Positions 1-7,848 of a DNA stretch of 64,000 nt are shown one piece after another. The translations under genes and the position numbers were made by a program. The stretch covers positions 186,001 to 250,000 of the forward strand of contig NZ_CP061094.1 of the NCBI RefSeq assembly GCF_017654485.1, in the 5' to 3' direction. The notes below the pieces were generated by a model. The model ran no database searches. It was given only the letters and a program-made list of their open reading frames with translations, and was not told the origin of the DNA. Numbering within the stretch: position 1 is the first letter of the stretch; each line of letters starts with the position of its first letter. This DNA comes from Roseomonas marmotae. Lineage in GTDB: Bacteria; Pseudomonadota; Alphaproteobacteria; Acetobacterales; Acetobacteraceae.

Positions 1-636
1 TTCACCCACCCGGTCGAAGGCGGCCCCGTGATGGACATGGCCAGGCCCGCCCAGGCGGGCGTCCTGCTGGCCGGCAGGAAGACCGACATGACGGACCGTC
101 TCGTCATGAAGGTGGCCGGCGGCAAGAGCGCCTGGAGCTTCACCCATGATCTGCCCGAACCGGGGGCCGCGATCTTCTACGTGGCGCCAAGGCCCTACTG
201 GGAAGCGGCGGAGGGAAAATACATCGTCCATTATGCCAAGGTGATCGTCGACAGCTACGCTTCCGGCGAAGGCTGGGACGCGCTGGTCGGACTGCCGGTG
301 GAAATCCGTCCGTTGACCCGGCCGACCGGTCTGTGGACGGGCAATCTGTTCTCGGGCGTCGTGCTGAAGGGCGGCAAGCCTGTTCCCTCTGCCGAGATCG
401 AGGTGGAGTTCATCAATGACGGCACGGTGAAGACGCCGAATGATGCCTTCGTCACCCAGGTCGTGAAGGCCGATGCCAACGGCACCTTCACCTACGCCAT
501 GCCGCGCGCGGGATGGTGGGGCTTCGCGGCGCTGCTGGAGGGTGACGAGCCGATGACCTCGCCCGAGGGCAAACAGGCGCCGGTCGAGAATGGCGCGCTG
601 ATCTGGGTGAAGGCCACCGACATGGGCGGGAAGTAG
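1..636 (+). CDS. DUF4198 domain periplasmic protein (5' truncated by window edge)
   Basis: The frame is open from base 1, so the true start and signal peptide lie outside the window; 211 codons remain. The visible part begins with a HPVEGGPVMDM-like stretch and continues as a beta-rich protein, which fits DUF4198, a family of exported proteins often found next to nickel or cobalt importers. The C-terminal half (PSAEIEVEFINDG, then FTYAMPRAGWWGF) resembles a transthyretin-like fold. It ends 6 bases before cbiM and is very probably in the same operon, so an accessory role in Ni/Co uptake is inferred. The family call rests on recognition of the sequence style; metal binding is not demonstrated. 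Confidence 0.75.
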   Translation, partial: FTHPVEGGPVMDMARPAQAGVLLAGRKTDMTDRLVMKVAGGKSAWSFTHDLPEPGAAIFYVAPRPYWEAAEGKYIVHYAKVIVDSYASGEGWDALVGLPVEIRPLTRPTGLWTGNLFSGVVLKGGKPVPSAEIEVEFINDGTVKTPNDAFVTQVVKADANGTFTYAMPRAGWWGFAALLEGDEPMTSPEGKQAPVENGALIWVKATDMGGK

Positions 637-642
637 TGGCCG

Positions 643-1257
643 ATGGCACATATCCCGGACGGCATCCTTTCCGCGCCGGTCCTGATTGGCGGCGGGGTGG
701 CCGCGGCCGCCGGGGTGGCGCTCGGGCTGAAGCGGCTCGATGACCGGTTGATTCCGCGCGCGGCGATCCTGGCTGCGGCTCTGTTCGCCGGGTCGCTGAT
801 CGCCATCCCCGTCGGTCCGTCCAGCGTGCACCTGCTGTTGTCGGGCCTGATGGGAATCATGCTGGGCACGGCCATCTTTCCCGCCGTGCTCGTCGCGCTG
901 CTGCTCCAGGCGCTGCTCTTCGGGTTCGGCGGGCTGACGACGCTGGGCGTCAATACCGTGAACATCGCGCTTCCCGGCCTGCTGGCAGGCATGGTCCTGG
1001 GGCCGTTGATCCGCTCGACCGGGAGCCCCGGGCTGCGCCTCCTGGCCGGAATGCTGACGGGGATGCTGCCGGTGATCGGGACAGGGGCCCTGGTCGCGCT
1101 GGCGCTGTGGCTGTCATCGAGCGACTACACGCCGGTCGCCAGCGTCGTGGCCGCCACCTACCTGCCGCTCGCCATCGGCGAGGCTTTCGTCACGGCGGCG
1201 GCCGTCGCCTTCCTGGCCCGCGTCCAGCCGGATGCCATGAGGCCCGTCGCCCCGTGA
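643..1257 (+). CDS. cbiM: CbiM/NikM-type substrate-binding membrane component of ECF cobalt/nickel transporter
   Basis: This 204-residue protein opens with MAHIPDGILS, the hallmark N-terminus of CbiM/NikM. In the family the N-terminal amine and nearby His chelate the metal ion; here an extra Ala precedes the His. The rest is a run of hydrophobic segments with the conserved stretch FGGLTTLGVNTVNIALPGL in the middle. CbiM is the S component that binds Co2+ or Ni2+ in the inner membrane. It is followed by a CbiN/CbiL-like protein, CbiQ and CbiO with overlapping stop/start codons, so the four form one translationally coupled transporter operon. Whether the metal is Co or Ni cannot be decided; the DUF4198 neighbour leans towards nickel. 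Confidence 0.93.
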   Translation: MAHIPDGILSAPVLIGGGVAAAAGVALGLKRLDDRLIPRAAILAAALFAGSLIAIPVGPSSVHLLLSGLMGIMLGTAIFPAVLVALLLQALLFGFGGLTTLGVNTVNIALPGLLAGMVLGPLIRSTGSPGLRLLAGMLTGMLPVIGTGALVALALWLSSSDYTPVASVVAATYLPLAIGEAFVTAAAVAFLARVQPDAMRPVAP

Positions 1258-1805
1258 GGCGCCTCGTCTTCCCGGCCCTGGCCTTCGTCGCGTGGATGGG
1301 GACGGCTCAGGCGCACAAGCTCAAGGTCTTCGCGACGGTCGAGGGCGGCGTGGTGAGGGGCTATGCCTTCTTCATCGGCGGTGGCCGCGCCGCGGCTACG
1401 CCATGGATCGCGCATGGTGCCACGGGTGGCGAGATCGCCAGCGGAGAGACGGATGCCGAGGGCCGGTTCGACTTCAGGGCGCCGCCGCCGGCATCGGAGG
1501 TGACCGTCACGGTCGACACGCGTGAAGGCCATATCGCCTCGGCCTCCCTGCCCGCGGCACGGTTCGGCGGGGCCGCGCCGGCCGGCGGCACCTCCGATCC
1601 TGCCGCGGACGGGCGGCCCGCCGCCGTGACGCAGCAGCCGGTCGCCGTGATGGTGGAGGAGGCCGTCCAGCACCAGCTGACCCCGCTGATGGAGCGCATC
1701 GAGCAGCTGGACGCGCGGCTGCGCTTCACCGACATGGTCTCCGGGGTCTTCCTGATCCTCGGCCTCGCGGGCATGGCGATCTGGGCCCGTGGTCGCCGCA
1801 GATGA
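1254..1805 (+). CDS. CbiN/CbiL-like accessory protein of the Ni/Co ECF transporter
   Basis: The GTG start at 1254 overlaps the cbiM stop (GTGA) and is chosen because it gives a signal peptide ending at TAQA-HK; longer in-frame starts would run through cbiM. The 183-residue product has a signal peptide, a small beta-domain resembling a carboxypeptidase-regulatory or DUF4198-like fold (residues about 20-95), a linker rich in Ala, Gly and Pro, a short helical segment with QLTPLMERIEQLDARL and one C-terminal membrane helix (about 158-177). This architecture matches the nickel-transport protein CbiL/NikN type that assists CbiM. It lies between cbiM and cbiQ, which supports the role. Confidence 0.8.
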   Translation: MRRLVFPALAFVAWMGTAQAHKLKVFATVEGGVVRGYAFFIGGGRAAATPWIAHGATGGEIASGETDAEGRFDFRAPPPASEVTVTVDTREGHIASASLPAARFGGAAPAGGTSDPAADGRPAAVTQQPVAVMVEEAVQHQLTPLMERIEQLDARLRFTDMVSGVFLILGLAGMAIWARGRRR

Positions 1806-2515
1806 CATGGCCGCGGGATCTGCGCCTGAGGATCGTCGCGGCCTTCGCGGTGGTCGGCTGCCTCTCGCAGCTCAGGTCGCTGCCCGTCGCGGCCGGCGCG
1901 TTCGCGGCCGTCATGGTCTTCGCCTGGCTGCACCGGTCCGGCCAGCCTTCCTGGCGCCGGCTGCTGCACCTGGAGGGCTTCCTGCTGCTGCTGTTCGTGA
2001 CGCTTCCCTTCAGCGTCGCGGGGCCGCCGCTCTTCAGCCTCGGCCCCTTCGCCGCGAGCCTCGAAGGCGTGTCGCGGGCGGCGCTCATCGCCTGCAAGGT
2101 CTCGGCCTCCGTGCTGGTCATTGTGACGATGCTGCGCGAGGACGAGCCGGTCCGGCTGGGGGCGGCCCTGCGCGGCCTCCATGTGCCGGAGCCAGCCGTG
2201 CGGCTTTTCATGCTGACCGCGCGCTACCTCGGCCTGATCCGTGGCGAGGCGCAGCGCCTGCATGACGCGATGCGGATGCGCGGCTTCCGGCCGGGCGGGA
2301 ACCGGCATACCTGGCGCAGCTACGGCAACCTGCTCGGCATGCTGCTGGTCCGCGCGCTCGCCCGCGCGCAGAGGGTCGAGGAGGCGATGTTGTGCCGTGG
2401 CTATGACGGGCGCTTCCCCCGTGTCGCGCAGCCTCCTCCGGCTGCCGGGGACTGGATGGGCTTCACCCTCATCCTCGCCTTCGGCATCGCCGTCATCCTG
2501 ACGGACCGGCTATGA
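1802..2515 (+). CDS. cbiQ: ECF transporter transmembrane (T) component CbiQ
   Basis: The start ATGA at 1802 overlaps the upstream stop. The 237-residue protein has about five hydrophobic segments and the two short charged motifs typical of T components: around RYLGLIRGEAQRLHDAMRMRG and, later, RVEEAMLCRGY. The Ala-Arg-Gly type motifs couple the T component to the ATPase. It transmits ATP hydrolysis by CbiO to metal release by CbiM. Coupled translation with cbiO (ATGA at 2512) supports a stoichiometric complex. Confidence 0.92.
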   Translation: MTWPRDLRLRIVAAFAVVGCLSQLRSLPVAAGAFAAVMVFAWLHRSGQPSWRRLLHLEGFLLLLFVTLPFSVAGPPLFSLGPFAASLEGVSRAALIACKVSASVLVIVTMLREDEPVRLGAALRGLHVPEPAVRLFMLTARYLGLIRGEAQRLHDAMRMRGFRPGGNRHTWRSYGNLLGMLLVRALARAQRVEEAMLCRGYDGRFPRVAQPPPAAGDWMGFTLILAFGIAVILTDRL

Positions 2516-3213
2516 GCGAGCTTCTGGCCCTTGAGGATGTGAGCGTGAGCCGGGACGGCGCAAGGGTGCTCAGCCATGCGAGCCTCAGCCTCTCATCGGG
2601 GGAGCGGCTGGCGATCATCGGCCCGAACGGGGCGGGCAAGACGACATTGCTGCGGACGCTCATGGGCCTGGAGCGCGGCGTCGAGGGGCGAGTCCGGCTG
2701 TTCGGGACGGAATGCCGCGACGAGCACGGCTTCCGTTCCCTGCGCCCGCGCATCGGCTACCTCTTCCAGGACAGCGACGACCAGCTCTTCTGCCCGACCG
2801 TGATCGAGGATGTCGCCTTCGGCCCGCTGAATCTCGGCTGCACGCAGGCGGAGGCGCTCGGCCGGGCCGCGGATGTCCTGGCCCGGCTCGGCATCGGCGC
2901 GCTCGCGCCGCGCATCAGCCACCGGTTGTCGGGCGGCGAGAAGCGCCTGGTCTGCCTCGCCGGCCTGCTGGCGATGAAGCCCGAGGTGCTGATCCTCGAC
3001 GAGCCCACCAACGGCGTCGACACCGAGAACGGCCACCGGCTGCGCGCGGCGCTGCGCGGCTTTCCCGGCGCCATGCTGCTGGTGTCGCATGACGACGGCT
3101 TCATCGCGGAGCTGGCGACGCGGGCGATGGCGATCCGCGATGGCATGCTCTTCCCCGCCGCCATTCACGCGCACCGGCATCTGCACAGCCACCCGCATAT
3201 CCATCCCGCCTAG
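2512..3213 (+). CDS. cbiO: ECF transporter ATPase CbiO with histidine-rich tail
   Basis: This 233-residue ABC ATPase has Walker A GPNGAGKT (37-44), a Q-loop in YLFQDSDDQLF, signature LSGGEKR and Walker B VLILDEPTNGVD, followed by the switch His in LVSHDD. It powers the CbiMQ complex from the cytoplasmic face. The last 15 residues are strikingly His-rich (HAHRHLHSHPHIHPA) and probably bind Ni2+ or Co2+, perhaps as a sensor or buffer; this tail is not part of the standard CbiO fold. It is the last gene of the operon and converges on the molybdenum hydroxylase genes. Confidence 0.94.
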   Translation: MSELLALEDVSVSRDGARVLSHASLSLSSGERLAIIGPNGAGKTTLLRTLMGLERGVEGRVRLFGTECRDEHGFRSLRPRIGYLFQDSDDQLFCPTVIEDVAFGPLNLGCTQAEALGRAADVLARLGIGALAPRISHRLSGGEKRLVCLAGLLAMKPEVLILDEPTNGVDTENGHRLRAALRGFPGAMLLVSHDDGFIAELATRAMAIRDGMLFPAAIHAHRHLHSHPHIHPA

Positions 3214-3229
3214 GACCACGCCCGGAGAA

Positions 3230-5479
3230 TCAGGATGGCATGCCCATCAGCGCCTCCATGGCGATCGGGAAGCGGCGCGCGCGGATGCCCGTCGCGTGCC
3301 AGACCGCATTGGCCACCGCGCCCGCCGAACCGGTGATGCCGATCTCGCCCACGCCCTTGATACCCAGCGCATTCACATGCGGGTCGTGTTCCTCCACCAG
3401 GATGGCTTCGAGGGAAGGGATGTCGGCGTTCACGGGCACATGATACTCGGCGAGGTTGGCGTTCATCACCCGGCCCGAGCGCCGGTCCGGCACGGCCTGC
3501 TCGTGCAGCGCGAAGGAGATGCCCCAGATCATGCCGCCGTAATACTGGCTGCGGACCAGGCGCGGGTTGATGATGGTGCCGGCCGCGAAGGCACCCACCA
3601 GGCGCGTCGCCCGGATCTGGCCGAGGTCGGGATCGACCTTCACCTCGGCGAAGACCGCGCCATGGGCATGGGTCGCGTAGTGCTCCTGCACGGCGGGGTC
3701 CATGGCGCCGCTGCCGCGCCCCTCGATCTCCTCCAGCCCGGCCCGGGCCAGGATGTCGGCATAGCTTTCGCCCCGGCTTTCGTCGTCGCGCCGCAGCAGC
3801 CGGCCGCCGCGCGCCAGGACACCGGCATTGCCGGCGCCGAAGAGGGGGGAGCGGCTGTCCTCCATCGCCAGTGCGGCCAGCTTCGCGACGGCATCCTCGC
3901 CGGCGGCGCGCAGGGCGGTGCCGGCCGTCGCGGTCTGGGCTGATCCGCCGGCGATGCCGGCATCCGGCTGGCTGGAGTTGCCGGCGCGGAACTCCAGTTG
4001 GCCGATCTCCAGCCCCAGGCTGTCCGCCGCGATCTGGGCGAGCGCGGTCCAGGCGCCCTGGCCCATGTCATGCGCGCCGGTCTCCGCCAGGCCGCTGCCG
4101 TCCCGCCGCAGCACGACCCTTGCCTGGCCCTGGAACATGATGGCGGGGAAGGTGGCCGTGCCCATGCCCCAGCCCACCAGCAGCCCGTTCTCGTCCCGCA
4201 TCTGCCGCGGCGCGAGGGGACGGCCCTGCCAGCCGAAGCGCGCCGCGCCCTGGGCATAGCATTCCCGCAGCGCCTTGGAGGAGAAGGGCTTGCCGGAGAT
4301 CGGCTCCACCTCCGCGTAGTTCCTCAGGCGGAACTCCAGCGGGTCCATGCCGAGGGCCTGCGCCATCTCGTCGATCGCGCTCTCCAGCGCGATGCTGCCG
4401 CTCGCCTCACCCGGGGCCCGCATGAAGTTCGGGGTGCCCGTATCCAGCCGCACCGCCTCGGTGGTCGTGGCGATGGCGGGGCTGGCATAGAGGGTGTGCG
4501 TGGGCTGGCCGGCGGGCTCGAAGAAGTCGTCGAAGCGGCTGCTGGCCGTGCGGACATGATGATGGATGGCGGTCAGCGCCCCCTGCCGGTCGGTGCCGAG
4601 GCGCAGCGTCTGCCGCGTCGGCCCCCGGTGCCCCACCGGGCCGTACATCTGCTCGCGGCGCAGGACCAGCTTCACGGGGCGGCCGGCCAGGCGGGCCGCC
4701 AGGATGCCGAGAACCTGCGGTCCGGACATCAGGCCCTTGGAGCCGAAGCCGCCGCCGAGGAAGGGGCTGCGGATCTCGATATTCCCGGGCGGGATGCCGA
4801 AGAGCCCGGCGATCCGCTCCTGCGCCCAGATGAGGCCCTGGCTGGGCGTGTCCAGGGAGAGGCGGTCACCATCCCAGGCCGCGACGGTGGCATGCGGCTC
4901 CATGGCGTTGTGATACTGCGCGGGGGTCTCGTAGGTCGCCTCGATCCTGGTGCCGGCCGCGGCCAGTCCGGCCTCGACATCGCCGTGCCGTGCCTCCGCC
5001 GGCATGCCGGGGCCGATAGCGGCCGGGATGAAGGCCCCGTCGCCGTCCAGCCCGGTGCGGACCGGCTCGGCCTCGTAGCGCGGCGCGAGCAGCGTGGCGC
5101 CCTCGGTCGCCGCTTCCAGCGTCTCGGCGATCACGACGGCGATGGGCTGCCCCGCGTAGCGCACCCGGTCGTTCTGCAGCAGGTCGAGCCGGAAGGCCAA
5201 AGGGCTTGTCTTCTCGTCCGGGTCCTGCGCCAGCGCGGGCCGGTTGTCCGGGGTCATCACCGCGACCACGCCGGGATGCGCGCTGGCGGCGGCGAGGTCG
5301 AGCGCGGCCACGCGCCCACGGGCGATGCTGCTGACGGCCAGCACGGCATGCAGCAGGCCGGGCGGGTTGTTGTCGGCGGCGTAGCGGGCCTGGCCGGTGA
5401 CCTTCAGCGGGCCGTCGCGGCGCGTGATGGGCTGACCGATACTGGCGCCCTGCCGGGCATGGGGGATGCTCTCAGGCAT
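3230..5479 (-). CDS. Molybdopterin-binding subunit of xanthine dehydrogenase family enzyme (PaoC/YagR-like)
   Basis: The start at 5479 (MPESIPHARQGASIG) is preferred over upstream starts because it overlaps the FAD-subunit stop by only 8 bases and begins just before the conserved RRDGPLKVTGQARYAAD. The 749-residue protein is the catalytic large subunit: an a/b-hammerhead domain (about 20-130) followed by the molybdopterin-cytosine-dinucleotide domains, with substrate-pocket motif FLGGGFGSKG, the LRAP-like MRAPGEASG segment and the catalytic Glu region GVGEIGITGSAGA near the C-terminus. It oxidises aldehydes or N-heterocycles by hydroxylation at the Mo centre. The gene order FeS-FAD-Mo and the FAD-subunit cysteines point to the PaoABC aldehyde oxidase group. 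The substrate is unknown. Confidence 0.92.
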   Translation of the reverse strand: MPESIPHARQGASIGQPITRRDGPLKVTGQARYAADNNPPGLLHAVLAVSSIARGRVAALDLAAASAHPGVVAVMTPDNRPALAQDPDEKTSPLAFRLDLLQNDRVRYAGQPIAVVIAETLEAATEGATLLAPRYEAEPVRTGLDGDGAFIPAAIGPGMPAEARHGDVEAGLAAAGTRIEATYETPAQYHNAMEPHATVAAWDGDRLSLDTPSQGLIWAQERIAGLFGIPPGNIEIRSPFLGGGFGSKGLMSGPQVLGILAARLAGRPVKLVLRREQMYGPVGHRGPTRQTLRLGTDRQGALTAIHHHVRTASSRFDDFFEPAGQPTHTLYASPAIATTTEAVRLDTGTPNFMRAPGEASGSIALESAIDEMAQALGMDPLEFRLRNYAEVEPISGKPFSSKALRECYAQGAARFGWQGRPLAPRQMRDENGLLVGWGMGTATFPAIMFQGQARVVLRRDGSGLAETGAHDMGQGAWTALAQIAADSLGLEIGQLEFRAGNSSQPDAGIAGGSAQTATAGTALRAAGEDAVAKLAALAMEDSRSPLFGAGNAGVLARGGRLLRRDDESRGESYADILARAGLEEIEGRGSGAMDPAVQEHYATHAHGAVFAEVKVDPDLGQIRATRLVGAFAAGTIINPRLVRSQYYGGMIWGISFALHEQAVPDRRSGRVMNANLAEYHVPVNADIPSLEAILVEEHDPHVNALGIKGVGEIGITGSAGAVANAVWHATGIRARRFPIAMEALMGMPS

Positions 5480-6530
5480 GGAGCGGGCCTCCGGGAATGG
5501 GGGCGAAGGGGGAGGCGGGAAGGGCGGGCAGGCGCTCTTGCGTCCCGGCGGCGGCCAGGGCCAGCGCGCGGGCGACGATGCGGCGTGCCAGCTCGATCTT
5601 GAAGCCATTGTCGCCGGAGGGCCTCGCATCCGCGAGCGCGGCCTCCGCCGCCTGGCGGAAGGCCGCCGCATCGGGCCGGGCACCGGCCAGCACGGCCTCG
5701 GCGGCATGGGCGCGCCAGGGCTTCGCGGCGACGCCGCCGAGCGCGAGCCGCGCCTCTTCGATCACGCCGTCCCGCATCCGCAGGCAGGCGGCGGCGGAGA
5801 CGACGGCGAAGGCGTAGGAGGTGCGCTCGCGCAGCTTGACGTAGCGGGCATGCGCGGCGAAGCCATCCGCCCCGGCTGGAAGGCGGAGGCCGAGGACCAG
5901 TTCACCGGAGGCGAGGATGCTCTCCCGCTCCGGCGTCTCTCCGGGCAGCAGGTGGAAATCCTCCAGCGCCACCTCCCTCCGCCCGGCCTGGCCCTCGATC
6001 TCCACGACGGCGCCGAGGGCGGCGAGAGGGACGCAGAAATCGGAGGGATGGGTGGCGATGCAGTGCTCGCTCCAGCCCAGCACGGCATGCAGGCGGTTCT
6101 CGCCCTCCCGCGCGTCGCAGCCGGCGCCGGGGTCGCGTTTGTTGCAGGCGCTGGCGGGGTCGTAGAAATAGGCGCAGCGCGTGCGTTGCAGCAGATTGCC
6201 GGCGGCGGTCGCGGCGTTGCGGAGCTGCGCGGAGGCGCCGGAGAGCAGCGCCTCGGCCACCGCCGGGAAGCGCCGGCTGAAGGAGGGGTCGTGCGCGAGG
6301 TCGGCATTGCGGACGCGCGCGCCGATGCGGAGTCCGCCATCCGGCATCGCCTCGATCCGGTCGAGGCCGGGCAGGCGGCTGACATCGACCAGCCGCGCGG
6401 GCCGGAGGATGCCGCCCTTCATCAGGTCCAGCAGGTTGGTGCCGGCGGCCAGATAGGCGCTGCCCGGCAGGGCGGCGGCTGCGACGGCTTCCGCGACCGT
6501 CGATGGCCGCACATAGTCGAAGCGGTTCAT
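5472..6530 (-). CDS. FAD-binding subunit with extra 4Fe-4S site (PaoB/YagS-like)
   Basis: The 352-residue product starts MNRFDYVRPSTVAEAV, standard for the FAD domain of CO-dehydrogenase/xanthine-dehydrogenase FAD subunits, with FAD contact motifs YLAAGTNLLDLMK (26-38) and NAATAAGNLLQRTRC (105-119). Cys119, Cys129, Cys138 and Cys157 fall in a block (CNKRDPGAGCDA, HCIATHPSDF) that in E. coli PaoB binds an additional 4Fe-4S cluster. It passes electrons from the 2Fe-2S subunit to FAD. ATGA overlap with the upstream 2Fe-2S gene and the 8-base overlap with the Mo subunit indicate one coupled operon. Confidence 0.92.
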   Translation of the reverse strand: MNRFDYVRPSTVAEAVAAAALPGSAYLAAGTNLLDLMKGGILRPARLVDVSRLPGLDRIEAMPDGGLRIGARVRNADLAHDPSFSRRFPAVAEALLSGASAQLRNAATAAGNLLQRTRCAYFYDPASACNKRDPGAGCDAREGENRLHAVLGWSEHCIATHPSDFCVPLAALGAVVEIEGQAGRREVALEDFHLLPGETPERESILASGELVLGLRLPAGADGFAAHARYVKLRERTSYAFAVVSAAACLRMRDGVIEEARLALGGVAAKPWRAHAAEAVLAGARPDAAAFRQAAEAALADARPSGDNGFKIELARRIVARALALAAAGTQERLPALPASPFAPIPGGPLHA

Positions 6531-7024
6531 GGCGCTTCCTCCAGGCCGGACCGGCCCATGCCTCGCTGGGCTTCCAGCACGGCCTCGGTGATGCCCTTGT
6601 AGGCGCCGCAGCGGCAGAGATTGCCGCTCATGCCCTCCCGCACCCGCTCCGGCTCGTCGCCGGCCTGACCCTCGGTGATCAGGCCCAGCGCGCTCATGAT
6701 CTGGCCGGGCGTGCAGAAGCCGCACTGGAAGGCGTCATGCTCCACGAAGGCGGCCTGCAGGGGATGCAGGGTGCCGTCCTGCGCCAGGCCCTCGATCGTC
6801 AGCAGCTCGGCGCCGTCATAGCTGACCGCCAGGGCCAGGCAGGAATTGACGCGCCGCCCGTCGAGCATGACCGTGCAGGCGCCGCACTGGCCGCGGTCGC
6901 AGCCCTTCTTGGTGCCCGGCAGATCCAGGCGTTCGCGCAGCAGGTCGAGCAGCGTGACCCTCGGATCATCCAGCTCGATCCTCCTCGGCACGCCGTTGAC
7001 AGTGAGGGTGATGGACAGACTCAT
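6527..7024 (-). CDS. 2Fe-2S subunit of molybdenum hydroxylase (PaoA/YagT-like)
   Basis: The start at 7024 (MSLSITLTVNG) is the usual beginning of this family; the frame extends further upstream but without homologous sequence. The 165-residue protein carries a plant-type 2Fe-2S site (Cys42, Cys47, Cys50, Cys62 in GCDRGQCGAC) and a helical second 2Fe-2S domain (Cys101, Cys104, Cys137, Cys139 in CGFCTPG and CRCGAY). It relays electrons between the Mo centre and FAD. E. coli PaoA has a Tat signal; none is visible here, so this complex is probably cytoplasmic. First gene of the operon and divergent from the TetR gene. Confidence 0.94.
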   Translation of the reverse strand: MSLSITLTVNGVPRRIELDDPRVTLLDLLRERLDLPGTKKGCDRGQCGACTVMLDGRRVNSCLALAVSYDGAELLTIEGLAQDGTLHPLQAAFVEHDAFQCGFCTPGQIMSALGLITEGQAGDEPERVREGMSGNLCRCGAYKGITEAVLEAQRGMGRSGLEEAP

Positions 7025-7200
7025 GCGGACCTCCGATGAGAGCTGTTTCAGGGAAGATCTGTCCCGCAGGGCGGCGGGTGCCGGTGACGGCCGGTGATGC
7101 CGTCTCCGGGTCGTCATGGGACAGGGTTGACGTCACTGCGTTGAGACAGCGTACACCGAGGCGGATCTGTGCCGCGCCGATGCCGTAGAGGAAAGAATAT

Positions 7201-7213
7201 GGAGGGGGCCTCC
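7201..7213. promoter_or_regulatory. Candidate TetR operator (inverted repeat)
   Basis: GGAGG-GGG-CCTCC is a perfect 5-base inverted repeat in the 221-base spacer between the divergent TetR gene and molybdenum-hydroxylase operon. Its place fits an operator for the TetR protein, but it is short and GC-rich, so chance is quite possible. Confidence 0.25.
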
Positions 7214-7245
7214 GTTTACAAGAGAAAAATGAAGGCCTGGTTGCA

Positions 7246-7824
7246 ATGACCGGTCAGCAGGCCAGGATGGCGCGGAAGCCGCGGGCGGATGCGCTGCGGA
7301 ACCGGGGGAAGGTGCTGGAGGCCGCCAAGGCGGTCTTCAGCCAGGGTGGCGCGGATGCGAGCCTTGAGGCCGTGGCGCGGAAGGCCGGAGTCGGCATCGG
7401 CACGCTGTACCGGCACTTCCCGACCCGGGAGGCATTGTTCGAGGCGGTGTACCGGCGCGAGGTCGAGCAGCTGGTCGAACTGGCCGGGGCGCTGAAGGAA
7501 GCCGGCAACCCGACCGAGGCGCTGCGGCAATGGCTGCGGGCGAATGTGGAATTCGTCGCCACGAAGAAGGGCATGGTGGCGGCGCTCGCGCTGGCCACGA
7601 AAGGCCCCCCCGACCTCATGGCCTGTTCCTTCGACCGGCTCACGAGAGCGGTGGGCGAGCTGCTCCGGCGCGCGGCCGAGGCCGGCGAGATCCGCGCGGA
7701 TATCGGCCCGGAGGAGGTGATCCGCGCCCTGATCGGCATCTGCTACGCCCAGGACCGGCCGGACTGGCAGGTGGGTGTCCTGCGCCTGGTGGATGTCCTG
7801 GTGGACGGGCTGCGCCGTCCATGA
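7246..7824 (+). CDS. TetR/AcrR family transcriptional regulator
   Basis: The 192-residue protein has a classic TetR DNA-binding domain (about 14-65): LEAAKAVFSQGG, then the helix-turn-helix VARKAGVGIGTLYRHFPTR. The C-terminal part is the variable ligand-binding domain; it resembles the SBP/SCO-type TetR C-terminal region. It is divergent from the molybdenum-hydroxylase operon, so it probably represses that operon and itself in response to an aldehyde or related ligand; this is inference from position. A second possible start is the Met at 7267, because no strong ribosome-binding site precedes 7246. Confidence 0.9.
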   Translation: MTGQQARMARKPRADALRNRGKVLEAAKAVFSQGGADASLEAVARKAGVGIGTLYRHFPTREALFEAVYRREVEQLVELAGALKEAGNPTEALRQWLRANVEFVATKKGMVAALALATKGPPDLMACSFDRLTRAVGELLRRAAEAGEIRADIGPEEVIRALIGICYAQDRPDWQVGVLRLVDVLVDGLRRP

Positions 7825-7848
7825 AGGCCGCGCGGTGGGCGGCGCCTT

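Noticed and set aside
3998..5602. A 534-codon plus-strand frame opposite the molybdopterin subunit gene
   Set aside because: Same shadow effect; the minus-strand protein has complete molybdenum-hydroxylase motifs.
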